From Spirochaetota bacterium (GTDB lineage Bacteria; Spirochaetota; UBA4802; UBA5368): DNA of 64,000 nt. The notes beneath the pieces are model-generated. The model worked only from the letters and a program-made list of their open reading frames with translations. It was not told the origin of the DNA and searched no databases. Position 1 is the stretch's first letter; each line of letters begins with the position of its first letter. A program made the position numbers and the translations under genes. Of this stretch, positions 35,405 through 44,758 are shown in pieces. The stretch spans positions 1-64,000 of the forward strand of contig SCSX01000063.1 in the NCBI GenBank assembly GCA_004297825.1, written 5' to 3'.

Positions 35405-36352
35405 TTATTTCTCCGCGCCCGCGTCTATATAACGAAGCATGCGCTCCTTGAATTCTGCCGTGGTAAGCCAGCGCCCGCGCGCGTACCCTATGAGAACCTC
35501 CCTGCCCCCGCGGAGGGCGATTATCGCGCCCTCGCACTCGACAAGCTTTTTCCTGTGGGGTCCGCGCACTCCGGTGCATGCCCCCACCGAATAGATGTGC
35601 TCATCCGGCCTTACCTCGCCGGCGAAGATGACGGAAAAATCCACCGTTACCCCGCCCTGCCAGACGTGCATGAATCCGGCCCACCCCAGCGTTTCGTCGA
35701 GCATTGCGGCCAGGACCCCCGGATGCACCGCGTCTCCGTGCCGGTTCATCGTGTCGCAGCGCATGGGCCCCCCGGTCGCGCTGAAAAGGGAGGTCAGGTA
35801 GCCGCCGGTATCGGTCTCGCGGATTTCAAACACGCGGGTGCAGTTCTCCGGCTGGTGCCCTTCACAGAAAATAATCCTCTCGGAAAAAAAGGGTATGCTG
35901 AAGGAATTCCGCGACCGCACCGGCCGGCCCATCAGCGCATCGATTCTCGCCGCCGCCTCTTCGAATTCCCCCGGCGGTGAACGGTGAATTTTCCCCTCAA
36001 GATAGGCGCGCATGCAGAAATCCGGATGAACGCTCCCCCGGCAGGCGCCGTCGGCGATTTCCGCGGATATGGTCACCCGGCTGCCGATGCCGATAGGATC
36101 GCCCCCAAACCTGAAATCGGCCTTCCAGGGGCAGCGTGACATCCATCCGTCCAGGTGATCCGCGAGTTCCAGGAGCGCTATCATGCCCACCGCCCCGTGG
36201 GGAATGCCCGGCCAGCCCTCATGCCGGTACCCGATAATCACCGGCGCGGACGCCCCCGTGCCGGAGAGCGCGAGATTATCGAAAATATACCCGTCCTTCC
36301 CGCAGAAATAGCATGAATCGTGGCTTATCAAGGCGCGTGCCCGTTCCCCCAT
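35405..36352 (-). CDS. Tandem hotdog-fold thioesterase-like protein
   Basis: 315 residues. The C-terminal half has the PaaI-type hotdog signature HPGVLAAMLDETLGWAGFM followed by a beta sheet (GGVTVDFSVIFAGEV). The N-terminal half has a similar helix (GIPHGAVGMIALLELAD), so the protein is a fused pair of hotdogs. CYFCG near the start is also seen in this family. Such proteins hydrolyse acyl-CoA thioesters. It is convergent with the ARH-like gene, ending 7 bp from it. Confidence 0.78.
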   Translation of the reverse strand: MGERARALISHDSCYFCGKDGYIFDNLALSGTGASAPVIIGYRHEGWPGIPHGAVGMIALLELADHLDGWMSRCPWKADFRFGGDPIGIGSRVTISAEIADGACRGSVHPDFCMRAYLEGKIHRSPPGEFEEAAARIDALMGRPVRSRNSFSIPFFSERIIFCEGHQPENCTRVFEIRETDTGGYLTSLFSATGGPMRCDTMNRHGDAVHPGVLAAMLDETLGWAGFMHVWQGGVTVDFSVIFAGEVRPDEHIYSVGACTGVRGPHRKKLVECEGAIIALRGGREVLIGYARGRWLTTAEFKERMLRYIDAGAEK

Positions 36353-36493
36353 ACCGAATTGCTTCAGTCTAGCCGGGCCTCGCGATTCCTGGCTATCAAA
36401 AAATCCGCTCCCGTGCGACGCCCCGGGCCCGTTAAACTCTTCCTTTTAAGGAAAAAAATATATTGACAATTCCCCACCCGTGACCTTTTTCAG

Positions 36494-36505
36494 AAACAAT
36501 TGTTT
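36494..36505. promoter_or_regulatory. Palindrome in the DEAD-box helicase leader
   Basis: AAACAATTGTTT is a perfect 12-bp palindrome 34 bp before the helicase start. A consensus TTGACA lies at 36463-36468, but no matching -10 box stands at standard spacing, so the promoter itself is unresolved. Confidence 0.3.
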
Positions 36506-36538
36506 AGATAAAATCAAAAGACATAGAGACACAAATCA

Positions 36539-38284
36539 ATGAAATTCACAGAATTGAATCTGCACGAGAGCCTCCAGAGAGGCATAGACGATGTTGGCTT
36601 TACCGACTGCACCCCCGTCCAGGAGATGACATTCGTAAAGACCTTGCCGGGAACCGACGTCTATGTGCAATCCCAAACGGGTACGGGCAAAACCGCCGCG
36701 TTCCTGATCACCATCTTCCAGATGTTCCTCACCGGGCGTTATCCCCGCAACAAGGCCCTCGTGGTGGTCCCCACCCGGGAGCTCGCCATCCAGGTCGAGG
36801 AAGAGGCGAAGGTGCTCGGCAGGCATACCAGCTTCAAGTGCGGCAGCTTTTTCGGCGGCATGGGGTACGATAAACAGGAAAGGCTCCTCAACGCGGGCGA
36901 CCTGAACCTCTACGTGGGTACGCCCGGCAGGCTTATCGATTTCACAAAATCGGGAATGCTGGACCTTAAGCAGTTTTCCATCCTCGTGATCGACGAGGCG
37001 GACCGGATGTTCGACATGGGCTTCATACCCGACATCCGCTACATCATCAAGAAAATGGTGCCCCCGACCGAGCGCCTCACGATGCTCTACAGCGCGACGC
37101 TCTCCTCCAGGGTGAAGCAGCTCGCCTGGGAATACATGAACGATCCCTTCGAGATCGAGATCCGTCCGGAACAGCTCACGGTCGACACGATCACCCAGGA
37201 GCTCTACCACGTATCCACCGAGGAAAAGTTCCGCCTCCTGCTCGGCATCTTAAAGAAGGAGGCCCCCAAGAGCGGGCTCATATTCACCAACACCAAGAAG
37301 ATGGCGGAGATAATCTCACGCAGGCTCACCGCGAACGGGATCGAGAACGATTACATCTCGGGCGACCTTCCGCAAAAGAAGCGCCTGAAGATCATCGACG
37401 AGATGAAAGCCGGGAAGCAGGAGCTCCTGGTCGCCACCGACGTCGCGGCGAGGGGACTCCATATCGAGGAGCTCGACATGGTCATCAACTACGATCTCCC
37501 CGACGACTGCCAGAATTACGTGCACCGCATCGGCCGCACGGCCCGCGCGGGAAAAAGCGGCAGGGCCGTTTCCCTTGCCTGCGAACGTTATGTGTACAAC
37601 CTCGAGGCGATCGAAACCTTCATCGGCTCGAAGATACCCACCGTGTGGGAGTTCGACCACCTCCTGGCCGAAGACGCCAGCCGCGAATTGCGGCACGACC
37701 ACCGTTCCGCGGACCAGCGTCCCCGCGGTCGTTCATCACAGGGTCGTTCCGGCCAGGGCCGCTCCTCGCAGGGACGCTCGTCACAAAGCCGCTCCAGTCT
37801 CGAGCGACCGTCGCAAAGGCGCTCCTCCCAGAGCCGGTCGTCCCACGAATACGTGCCCCAGGATCGCGTCTCTTTCGAGAACCGGGACAGGGAAAAAATC
37901 GAGGGCGCCGAACAGCCGGCCGTACCGGTCGCCGTGAGCGCCGAATCCGGCGACAGGTCTTCCAAGCGCAAACGCCGCAGGAAGAAAAGGGGCAAGGGCG
38001 GCGAAGGGGCGCAGGGGCAGCAGGCCGTCGCGGCAACGCAGCAGGAAAGGCCCGATCGTTCCGAGCGGCATGACAGGAAAAAGCGGCCAGATGACAGGCG
38101 CGACCGCAAGCCGCGCACTGAAGAAAAACCGGCGAAGAGCACCTCGGCGGATGAAAGGCTGGAATATTACCGGCAGAAGTACGGTGACAATTTCAGCTAC
38201 AAGAAGGGGGCTGAGCCCTCCTCCGGCAAGGCCGGAAAGAAGGGCGGGGTCCTTTCCAAGATCAAGTCCCTGTTTAAAAAATAG
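36539..38284 (+). CDS. DEAD-box RNA helicase with basic Ser/Arg-rich tail
   Basis: 581 residues. The helicase core (1-~380) has all motifs: Q motif [19 protein letters not shown], Ia [60 protein letters not shown] unwinding in ribosome assembly or mRNA decay is expected (RhlE/CsdA relatives). The tail (about 395-445) is a repeat of S-S-Q-[GS]-R units ([15 protein letters not shown]), then a Lys/Arg cluster and a disordered end, like RNA-binding tails. Weak ribosome site. Confidence 0.94.
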   Translation: MKFTELNLHESLQRGIDDVGFTDCTPVQEMTFVKTLPGTDVYVQSQTGTGKTAAFLITIFQMFLTGRYPRNKALVVVPTRELAIQVEEEAKVLGRHTSFKCGSFFGGMGYDKQERLLNAGDLNLYVGTPGRLIDFTKSGMLDLKQFSILVIDEADRMFDMGFIPDIRYIIKKMVPPTERLTMLYSATLSSRVKQLAWEYMNDPFEIEIRPEQLTVDTITQELYHVSTEEKFRLLLGILKKEAPKSGLIFTNTKKMAEIISRRLTANGIENDYISGDLPQKKRLKIIDEMKAGKQELLVATDVAARGLHIEELDMVINYDLPDDCQNYVHRIGRTARAGKSGRAVSLACERYVYNLEAIETFIGSKIPTVWEFDHLLAEDASRELRHDHRSADQRPRGRSSQGRSGQGRSSQGRSSQSRSSLERPSQRRSSQSRSSHEYVPQDRVSFENRDREKIEGAEQPAVPVAVSAESGDRSSKRKRRRKKRGKGGEGAQGQQAVAATQQERPDRSERHDRKKRPDDRRDRKPRTEEKPAKSTSADERLEYYRQKYGDNFSYKKGAEPSSGKAGKKGGVLSKIKSLFKK

Positions 38285-38291
38285 GTGCAGG

Positions 38292-38316
38292 GCCGGCCGC
38301 GAAGCGGCCGGCTTTC
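38292..38316 (+). terminator. Intrinsic terminator of the helicase gene
   Basis: GCCGGCCGC (38292-38300) pairs perfectly with GCGGCCGGC (38304-38312) around GAA, followed by TTTCC. The stem is symmetric and lies between convergent genes, so it may also stop the chemoreceptor transcript. Confidence 0.65.
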
Positions 38317-38318
38317 CG

Positions 38319-40145
38319 TCATTCGAGCTTGAACTGGCGGACGATATCGTTCAGGATTTCGGACTGGGACGTCAGCTCCTCGGAGGTCGCCGCGAGTTCT
38401 TCCGATCCGCTCGCGACGTGTTGCGTAATCCTGTTGATCTGGTCGATCGCCTTGATGATCTCGTTGCTGGAAAGGCTCTGCTCCTCCATCATCACCGAAA
38501 TCTCCTCGGACATGCGGCTCACCGACAGCACGTCGTCTTTTACGCCCACGCTCATCGAGGTGAGATCCACGGAGGATTTCGCGATGCTTTCCATGAGTCC
38601 CGCGGTCTTCTTCACGTTACCGATAATCTCCCGCAGCGACGCCGCGGTCCGCTCCACGAGCGAGGACCCCGCGTCCACCTTCCCGCTCGTTTCGGCGATG
38701 AGGGTGTTGATCTCCTTCGAGCTGGCGGCGGTCTGGTCGGCAAGCTTGGATATCTCCTCGGCGACGACCGCGAACCCGCGCCCGTGCTCGCCCGCACGCG
38801 CCGCCTCGATCGAGGCGTTGAGCGAAAGCAGGTTGATCTTGTCGGATATTTCCGAAATGATCGTCACGATCTCCGTGATCTTTCGGGAGCTTTCGTTGAT
38901 ATCCTTCATGCTGTCCACGGTGTTTACCAGTATCTTCTCCCCTTCCATCGCGTAGCCGTGCGTCTCGTCCGCCATCCGGTTCGCGTCCTGGGCGTTCCTG
39001 TTGATCTCGACGATCGCGCCGGCGAGGTACTCCATGGATGTCTTGGTCAGGTCCGCCTTTTTCGCCTGCTGTTTCGCGTTGTCGGATACGGCATCGATAG
39101 TCGCCTTTATCTCCTCGAGCGCGCTCGAGGTTTCCTCGATGCTCGCCGCCTGGTCCTGGGCAACGTGCGCCAGGTCGGAGCTCGATCTGGTCATTTCCTG
39201 CGACGAGACACGCACCTGGTCCGCCGACGAATGAACCAATGAAATGATTTCCCTGAGCTTGTCGACAAAGCCGTTAAACAGCCCGGCGAGCCGGCCCACC
39301 TCGTCCTCCCGCTGAATATCGAGCTTCACCGTGAGATCACCCGCGCCCTCATTGATGCCCGTAAACGCGACAGCCATGCCGTCAAGAGGGGAGAGCGATC
39401 GTTTCACGATTAACCTGATAAGAACCAGGGCAACCACGAAGATCACGATGTTCAATATGATACTCAACACTATCGCGAAGAACTGTTCGGAAATAAATTT
39501 ATCGACCGAGTACGCTATTTCGAACGCCCCGTGGATCTCGCCCTCCTTCCATCCCTCCATTGTCCCCCCGGTGGGGTCCTTCCCGTCGTCCCTGCCCCAC
39601 AACTCCTTCGAGGTCTTCGGGTCGCCGTGGCACACGAGGCAATCCCTGGTGAGGCGGACGGCCCTGTAATATTTTATGGTCTTCTCACCGAAGAAATCTA
39701 TCTGGAGGTGTTCCGTTTTATTTTCATCGGTCATCGTCTTCAGCACGTCCGCCTCCTGCGCGGTCGGGGTGTTTTCGGGATTGCGCGGATAGAATTTAGG
39801 CACGCGAAAAATGAAACCCAGCTCCGCCGCTTTTTTTCTCATGGTCATAATCGAGGAGAAGACGGGCACCGCGTAGACGAATTTCCCTTTGACGTCCTTC
39901 ATGAGGCGTTCCCGGTCGAACACGCCGCGCCCCCAGTTGTCGGCCTGGTATTCGCGGACCGATTCGCCCATGATGCATATCGAGCGCGCCTTGTCCACGA
40001 TCTCGGTTTCGCCCAGGGCGATGAGCCTTCCCCGCCACCAGATGTTCGTGACGGTCATGCTTATGAAAAAGATCGCGAGGACGCCGATAATGACCCGTCC
40101 CTTAATCGAGCGCACGTTCACGTATCGAGCCAGTCGTGACATCAT
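38319..40145 (-). CDS. Methyl-accepting chemotaxis protein with c-type haem sensor domain
   Basis: 608 residues. TM1 is about 16-36. The periplasmic domain is of the DUF3365/Tll0287 type, with a c-type haem site CLVCH at 169-173. TM2 is about 218-242, then HAMP (to about 295) and the signalling hairpin with [28 protein letters not shown]. Haem in this domain suggests redox, oxygen or NO sensing. GAGGAG precedes the tandem ATG at 40145. No CheA/W genes are nearby; CheD at 19 kb could modify it. Confidence 0.94.
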   Translation of the reverse strand: MMSRLARYVNVRSIKGRVIIGVLAIFFISMTVTNIWWRGRLIALGETEIVDKARSICIMGESVREYQADNWGRGVFDRERLMKDVKGKFVYAVPVFSSIMTMRKKAAELGFIFRVPKFYPRNPENTPTAQEADVLKTMTDENKTEHLQIDFFGEKTIKYYRAVRLTRDCLVCHGDPKTSKELWGRDDGKDPTGGTMEGWKEGEIHGAFEIAYSVDKFISEQFFAIVLSIILNIVIFVVALVLIRLIVKRSLSPLDGMAVAFTGINEGAGDLTVKLDIQREDEVGRLAGLFNGFVDKLREIISLVHSSADQVRVSSQEMTRSSSDLAHVAQDQAASIEETSSALEEIKATIDAVSDNAKQQAKKADLTKTSMEYLAGAIVEINRNAQDANRMADETHGYAMEGEKILVNTVDSMKDINESSRKITEIVTIISEISDKINLLSLNASIEAARAGEHGRGFAVVAEEISKLADQTAASSKEINTLIAETSGKVDAGSSLVERTAASLREIIGNVKKTAGLMESIAKSSVDLTSMSVGVKDDVLSVSRMSEEISVMMEEQSLSSNEIIKAIDQINRITQHVASGSEELAATSEELTSQSEILNDIVRQFKLE

Positions 40146-40244
40146 TTCTGTTCTCCTCTACCCCGGATTGTTTTACTGATCCGCAGGGCTGCATTAGGGG
40201 CATGCCGGGCGGCGTAGATTGGTCGTGTGGAACGCGGGGTGCGC

Positions 40245-40760
40245 TTATTTCAGGGCGCCTTCATGCCGCAGGAGGAATTCCTTGATATGGACGCCCCCCG
40301 TGTAGTTGCCGATAATCCCCCCCGATTTGATCACACGGTGGCAGGGGATGAATATGGGAAAACTGTTTTTCGCCATCGTATTGCCCGCGAACCGGGCGCC
40401 GTTTTTCACACCCGCGCGCTCGGCGAGCCCGCCGTAGGTGACGGTCCTCCCGAAGGGTACTTTCTGAAGCTCATGGTATATCCGGACCTCCCCCTCCGTA
40501 TAGGCGGACAGGTCGAGTTCCGGCGCCTTCGAGCTTTTCTTTGAAAAATAAGATTCAAGGAAGGCCAGTGCCGGCGCGATCCCCCCGCTTACCCGCTCCC
40601 TGTAGCGCAGCAATATCTCCCTCTCCTCGCGCTCCGTGGCGAACGTTGCGCACAAAAGCCTCCTGTCGTCGCCGAGCAGGTACAGGATTCCGGGCTGCAG
40701 CCTGAATGGATGGTAGCATACCGGCCCCCGGAGCGGGGAGGTGTTAATTGAGATTGCCAT
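40245..40760 (-). CDS. ogt: Methylated-DNA-protein cysteine methyltransferase
   Basis: Ogt transfers the alkyl group from O6-alkylguanine to its own cysteine. The 171-residue product has an N-terminal ribonuclease-like domain and the DNA-binding/active-site domain: PFGRTVTYGGLAERAG, then NSFPIFIPCHRVIKSGG with acceptor C140 in PCHRV. It begins inside the last codons of ribF (17-bp overlap) and is the last gene of the aroKC-ribF-ogt operon. Confidence 0.93.
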   Translation of the reverse strand: MAISINTSPLRGPVCYHPFRLQPGILYLLGDDRRLLCATFATEREEREILLRYRERVSGGIAPALAFLESYFSKKSSKAPELDLSAYTEGEVRIYHELQKVPFGRTVTYGGLAERAGVKNGARFAGNTMAKNSFPIFIPCHRVIKSGGIIGNYTGGVHIKEFLLRHEGALK

Positions 40761-41697
40761 TGCATTCCTCCTCGCGGAGAATTTCCCGTGCGGCGGCCGC
40801 GTCGCGCTCGAGCTGCGCGACGAGCTCCTGGACGGAGGGAAAACGCTTCTCGTCCCTGAGCCGCTCGATAAACTCGATTTCCATTCCCTGCCCGTAGAGA
40901 TCCCCCGAGAAATCGAACAGGTGGGCCTCCACCGTGCGGCCCGAGCCCGCGAACGTCGGGTTCGTCCCGATATTCAGCATGCCCCCGTGCATTGTGCCGC
41001 CCGCGAGCACCCTGACGGCATAGACCCCATCCTTGGGTATTACCTTGTCCGGGTCTCCGGGGAGCATGTTCGCGGTGGGGAATCCCAGGGTCCTTCCGCG
41101 TTCGGCGCCCTTCACCACCATGCCCGAAACCGTGTAACAGCGGCCCAGCAGCGAGGAGGCGAGTCTCACGTTGCCGTCCTCGATCTCCGTGCGGATCCAC
41201 GTGGAAGAGACCGGCCGCGAATAGAAGCTTTTCGGCTCCACGCGGGTCACGCCGAAGCCGCGATGCTTGGAAACCTCGCGCAGGAAATCGATATTCCCCT
41301 CGCGGTTCCTTCCAAAGGCGTGGTCATACCCCACCACCATGTCGATCACGCCCAGTTTTTTCAGGACTATCTCGTTGAAAAATTCGGTTGCGCTCATCTG
41401 CGCCATCGCGGCGGTGAAGTCGAGCAGGATGATGTGGGGTATGCCGCAGGATTGAATGGCGCGCACCTTTTCCTCCGCCGTCGTAAGAATGCGCGGGGGC
41501 GTTTTGGGCGTGATTATTTTCCTGGGATGATCCGTGAAGGTGATGACGATGGGCTCCCCGCCCTTCTGGCGCGCGATGTTAAGCACCATGGAAAATATCC
41601 GCATGTGTCCCAGGTGCACGCCGTCAAAGCTCCCCAGCGTGACGACGGGATTTTTAAATAGCCCCTTTTCTTCCGGTATGCCGCGCAAGACGGTCAC
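40744..41697 (-). CDS. ribF: Bifunctional riboflavin kinase/FAD synthetase
   Basis: RibF makes FMN then FAD from riboflavin. The 317-residue product starts with an FAD synthetase domain, GSFDGVHLGHMRIF being its nucleotidyltransferase signature and TWIRTEI another, and ends with the flavokinase barrel (TLGFPTANM, GVYAVRV, NIGTNPTF, FIERLRDEKRF). Its start overlaps the aroKC stop by four bases. Confidence 0.95.
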   Translation of the reverse strand: MTVLRGIPEEKGLFKNPVVTLGSFDGVHLGHMRIFSMVLNIARQKGGEPIVITFTDHPRKIITPKTPPRILTTAEEKVRAIQSCGIPHIILLDFTAAMAQMSATEFFNEIVLKKLGVIDMVVGYDHAFGRNREGNIDFLREVSKHRGFGVTRVEPKSFYSRPVSSTWIRTEIEDGNVRLASSLLGRCYTVSGMVVKGAERGRTLGFPTANMLPGDPDKVIPKDGVYAVRVLAGGTMHGGMLNIGTNPTFAGSGRTVEAHLFDFSGDLYGQGMEIEFIERLRDEKRFPSVQELVAQLERDAAAAREILREEECNGNLN

Positions 41698-43295
41698 GGG
41701 CGTCCCCCCGCGATTTTTTCCTGGATGGCAAGCGCATCGGCGAGCACGAGGGCGGTCATCGATTCGATCACCGGGATCACCCTGGGCACGATACAGGGGT
41801 CGTGTCTCCCCTCGATAAGTATCGCGCGCTCCGCACCCCGCACGTCTACGGTGGACTGGGGACGCGCGATCGACGGTGTCGGCTTGATTGCGATCCGGGC
41901 TGTGATATCGGCCCCGCTAGAAATGCCCCCCAGGATCCCGCCCGCGTTGTTGGAGAGGAAACCCGTACCGTCCATGGGATCGTTGTTGGCGCTGCCGCGC
42001 TGTCGCGCCGCCGCGAATCCGGATCCGAACTCCACGCCCTTGACGGCGCCTATGGAAAAAAAAGCCGCCCCCAGCCGCGCGTCCAGCTTGAAAAACACGG
42101 GATCGCCCAGCCCCGCCGGCACGTTTTTCACGATCAGCTTCACGATGCCGCCCACCGAATCGTGTTCGCGGCGCGCCGTCATGACCGCCTCTTCCATCGC
42201 GCCGGCCCTCTCCGGGTCGGCCGCGCGCACGGGGTTTTTTTCGATGAACGAGAGATCTTCACGCGTTCCCTCGATCCCGGCGATCTCCTGGGCGAAGGCG
42301 AAAATTGCAATGCCGTGCTTCCTTACGATCGAGAGCGCCACCGCCCCCGCGGCGACCCTTCCCGCGGTCTCGCGGCCGGACGAGCGTCCGCCGCCGCGAT
42401 GGTCGCGCATGCCGTACTTTTTCCAGAAGGTGAAATCGGCGTGCCCGGGGCGGAATACCTCGCGCAGCGCCTCGTACTTGGTCGAATCCTGGTCCCTGTT
42501 GTACACGACCAGGCACAGCGGAGTGCCGGTCGTCTTCCCCTCGAACACGCCCGAGAGAATGTGCACCGCGTCATCCTCGCTGCGGGGCGTGGTCACCGCG
42601 CTCTGTCCCGGGCGCCTGCGATCGAGCTCCGCCTGGATGTCGGCCGGTGAAACCGGGATGCCGGGTGGCAGGCCGTCCATGACGGCTCCCACCGCCGGCC
42701 CGTGGCTCTCCCCGAAGGTAGTCGTTCTGATAATCTCCCCGAAGGTGCTGGGCGAATGCATGCGGGCGCTCATGAGGGAGGAGAGTATTTCGGCGATCTC
42801 GCGGTGCGCGTCGCGTTCGTTCTCCGCCGTGACGGTAAAGGTCATATCAGAAAGGTGCTCCACCGATTCATAGAGCCGCGAAACGCGCGCCTCGAATTCC
42901 TGGAGGCCGTCGGCGCACGAAAGGAAGGGCGGGAGACCGGTCTTCTGCATCCTTTCCCATAGAAGGTGTATCGGCGCCTTGAGGAGAATCAGGATGGAGT
43001 CCTCGAGGAGCAGCCTCCTCGAGTCGGGGTCGGCCATGGTGCCGCCCCCGGTCGCGATCACGCACCAGTCCCGTCCCGCGAGCTCCCGGACGGTCCTGCG
43101 CTCCCATTCGCGAAACGCGGGCTCCCCTTCCCGCGCGCATATCTCGCGGCAGGTGCCGGGCTCGCCGGACTCACGCGCGCATATCTCCTCGAGGAGCGTA
43201 TCGGTCTCCACGAAGCGCAGGCCGGTCAGTTCCGCGAGCTTCGCGCCGATCGTGCTCTTGCCGCTGCACTTGGGTCCTGTGATTACTATTCTCAT
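41694..43295 (-). CDS. aroKC: Fused shikimate kinase and chorismate synthase
   Basis: 533 residues joining two shikimate-pathway enzymes. Residues 1-~173 are a shikimate kinase: P-loop GPKCSGKST (7-15), ETDTLLEE and TGGGTMAD. From about 182 on is a complete chorismate synthase (about 350 residues): FGEIIRTTTFGESHGP, GIPVSPADIQAELDRRRPGQS, SEDDAVHILSG, YGMRDHRGGGRSSGRET and a conserved end. The frame is continuous with no stop, and an internal ATG near residue 179 could also initiate a free AroC. The two steps are not consecutive (EPSP synthase lies between). Confidence 0.93.
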   Translation of the reverse strand: MRIVITGPKCSGKSTIGAKLAELTGLRFVETDTLLEEICARESGEPGTCREICAREGEPAFREWERRTVRELAGRDWCVIATGGGTMADPDSRRLLLEDSILILLKAPIHLLWERMQKTGLPPFLSCADGLQEFEARVSRLYESVEHLSDMTFTVTAENERDAHREIAEILSSLMSARMHSPSTFGEIIRTTTFGESHGPAVGAVMDGLPPGIPVSPADIQAELDRRRPGQSAVTTPRSEDDAVHILSGVFEGKTTGTPLCLVVYNRDQDSTKYEALREVFRPGHADFTFWKKYGMRDHRGGGRSSGRETAGRVAAGAVALSIVRKHGIAIFAFAQEIAGIEGTREDLSFIEKNPVRAADPERAGAMEEAVMTARREHDSVGGIVKLIVKNVPAGLGDPVFFKLDARLGAAFFSIGAVKGVEFGSGFAAARQRGSANNDPMDGTGFLSNNAGGILGGISSGADITARIAIKPTPSIARPQSTVDVRGAERAILIEGRHDPCIVPRVIPVIESMTALVLADALAIQEKIAGGRP

Positions 43296-43381
43296 GGAGG
43301 GGACGAACCTGATAAAATGTGGCTATCGGCCCCCGAAAAAGCAATAAAAAAATCTGCCGGATGCGGCATTCCCGGAGCGGA

Positions 43382-44560
43382 TCAGCGCGTCGTCTTCTTT
43401 TTCACCGCGATCTGCATGTTCGATTTATTGATGATGACACCGTACCCGTAGTGAAACGGAAGGGGCGCGTTGTCGCGGGGATAGGCGGCGCGCATGTCGG
43501 GCTGTGGCAGCACCGTCGCGTTGGTGAGGGTATACGAGGGATCGTATATCCCGAGCAGGCGCACATCCCACACGGTCCTGTCGAAGAAGCGGTACGGAAT
43601 TCCGGAGTCGTCCTGCACGATCATGAGGCTGCGGTCGAGCACCATCGCGCGGACCGCCCCGATCCAGTCGTAGTGCATGAAAAAGATCGCCGACTTAAGC
43701 ATCGTCACGTAGGACCTGAACGAGCCCACGTACCTGCCCTCCGGGGATCCGCCCCGCGCGAACCCGTCGTCCAGCTTCGCACACAGGTACACCAGCGTGC
43801 GATGTTCCGTCTCGCCGGGGACGTTGAATGAAATCCGCACGCCCGAAGCCGCGGGCGCGTTATTTTTTTGCGCGGGCGCCGATTCGACCGTCCCCGTCGC
43901 GACGGGCCTTCCTTCATCGTCGAAGCCTATGCGCTCGACCCCGCACACCCGGAGCCCCAGGCGCGCCATGAATGCCATGATCACCGGGGCGACACCCGCC
44001 AGCTGCGTCCCGGTCATCGCGTTCTGCATGATATGGCTCATGAAATAGTTCATCATCCCGAACTCGGGGATCGCGGTCTGCATGGAGTACAGCAGGGACG
44101 CGATTCCCTGCCGGCCCATGGCCGCGAGCGCGGGCGCGTCGCCGGGGGGCTCGAGCGCCACCATCAGGTAGAAGGGCGCATCCGGGAACAGGCAGTACAT
44201 GTTTATGAAGTCGGCGCCGCTGAGCGGGTAGAACACCATCTCCCGGTCATATGCAGCGGGCAGGTTGCCGGGCCGCCATGCCCGCACGGGGACGACGGTC
44301 AGCCGGGTTACGTTTTCCCAGAACCGGTCCATGTAGGCGACATGCCCTGCGTATACGGGGTCTTCCCTGAGTCTTATCCATGCCTCGTCCCCGGATTCCG
44401 CGGGCATGCCCGCGAGAAAGAGCGCGGTTTCGTGCAGGTCCGCCCTGCAGGGAACCCTCTTCTGGGCGACCCCGCCGCCCTGTGAACAGCCCTGCCCCAG
44501 CCCGGGCATGCCGCAGGCAATGATCAGGACGGGCAGCAGTAAAAGATATCTCTTCATCAT
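43382..44560 (-). CDS. Hypothetical lipoprotein
   Basis: 392 residues from tandem ATGs at 44560/44557. Signal peptide with a possible lipobox VLIIAC. The mature part is mixed alpha/beta with no recognised catalytic motif; GVRISFNVPGETEHRTLVYLC and LKSAIFFMHYDWIG are its most structured segments. The longer upstream frame (to 44650) is judged wrong because it hides the signal peptide. No operon partner: upstream a divergent MORN gene, downstream the aroKC gene. Confidence 0.72.
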   Translation of the reverse strand: MMKRYLLLLPVLIIACGMPGLGQGCSQGGGVAQKRVPCRADLHETALFLAGMPAESGDEAWIRLREDPVYAGHVAYMDRFWENVTRLTVVPVRAWRPGNLPAAYDREMVFYPLSGADFINMYCLFPDAPFYLMVALEPPGDAPALAAMGRQGIASLLYSMQTAIPEFGMMNYFMSHIMQNAMTGTQLAGVAPVIMAFMARLGLRVCGVERIGFDDEGRPVATGTVESAPAQKNNAPAASGVRISFNVPGETEHRTLVYLCAKLDDGFARGGSPEGRYVGSFRSYVTMLKSAIFFMHYDWIGAVRAMVLDRSLMIVQDDSGIPYRFFDRTVWDVRLLGIYDPSYTLTNATVLPQPDMRAAYPRDNAPLPFHYGYGVIINKSNMQIAVKKKTTR

Positions 44561-44758
44561 GATCCGTGGTAACGGCATACTCATTATATTCGAAACGCCC
44601 GTCGAATGCAAGTCCCGGAATCCTGCGCCCACCAAGGGGCGGACCTGCATGGTTTCGCCCCGTCTTCACGAGGTATGCCAAAATATTTGTTGTAATAATA
44701 AAAATGAGGCCTGATAATCGTTTCCGCACACGCGCGCTTTCTCTTCCCGAGGAGAATT

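Noticed and set aside
37738-37850. Repeated S-S-Q-G-R codons taken for a CRISPR-like or DNA repeat array
   Set aside because: It is in-frame protein repeat coding inside the helicase tail, without spacers.
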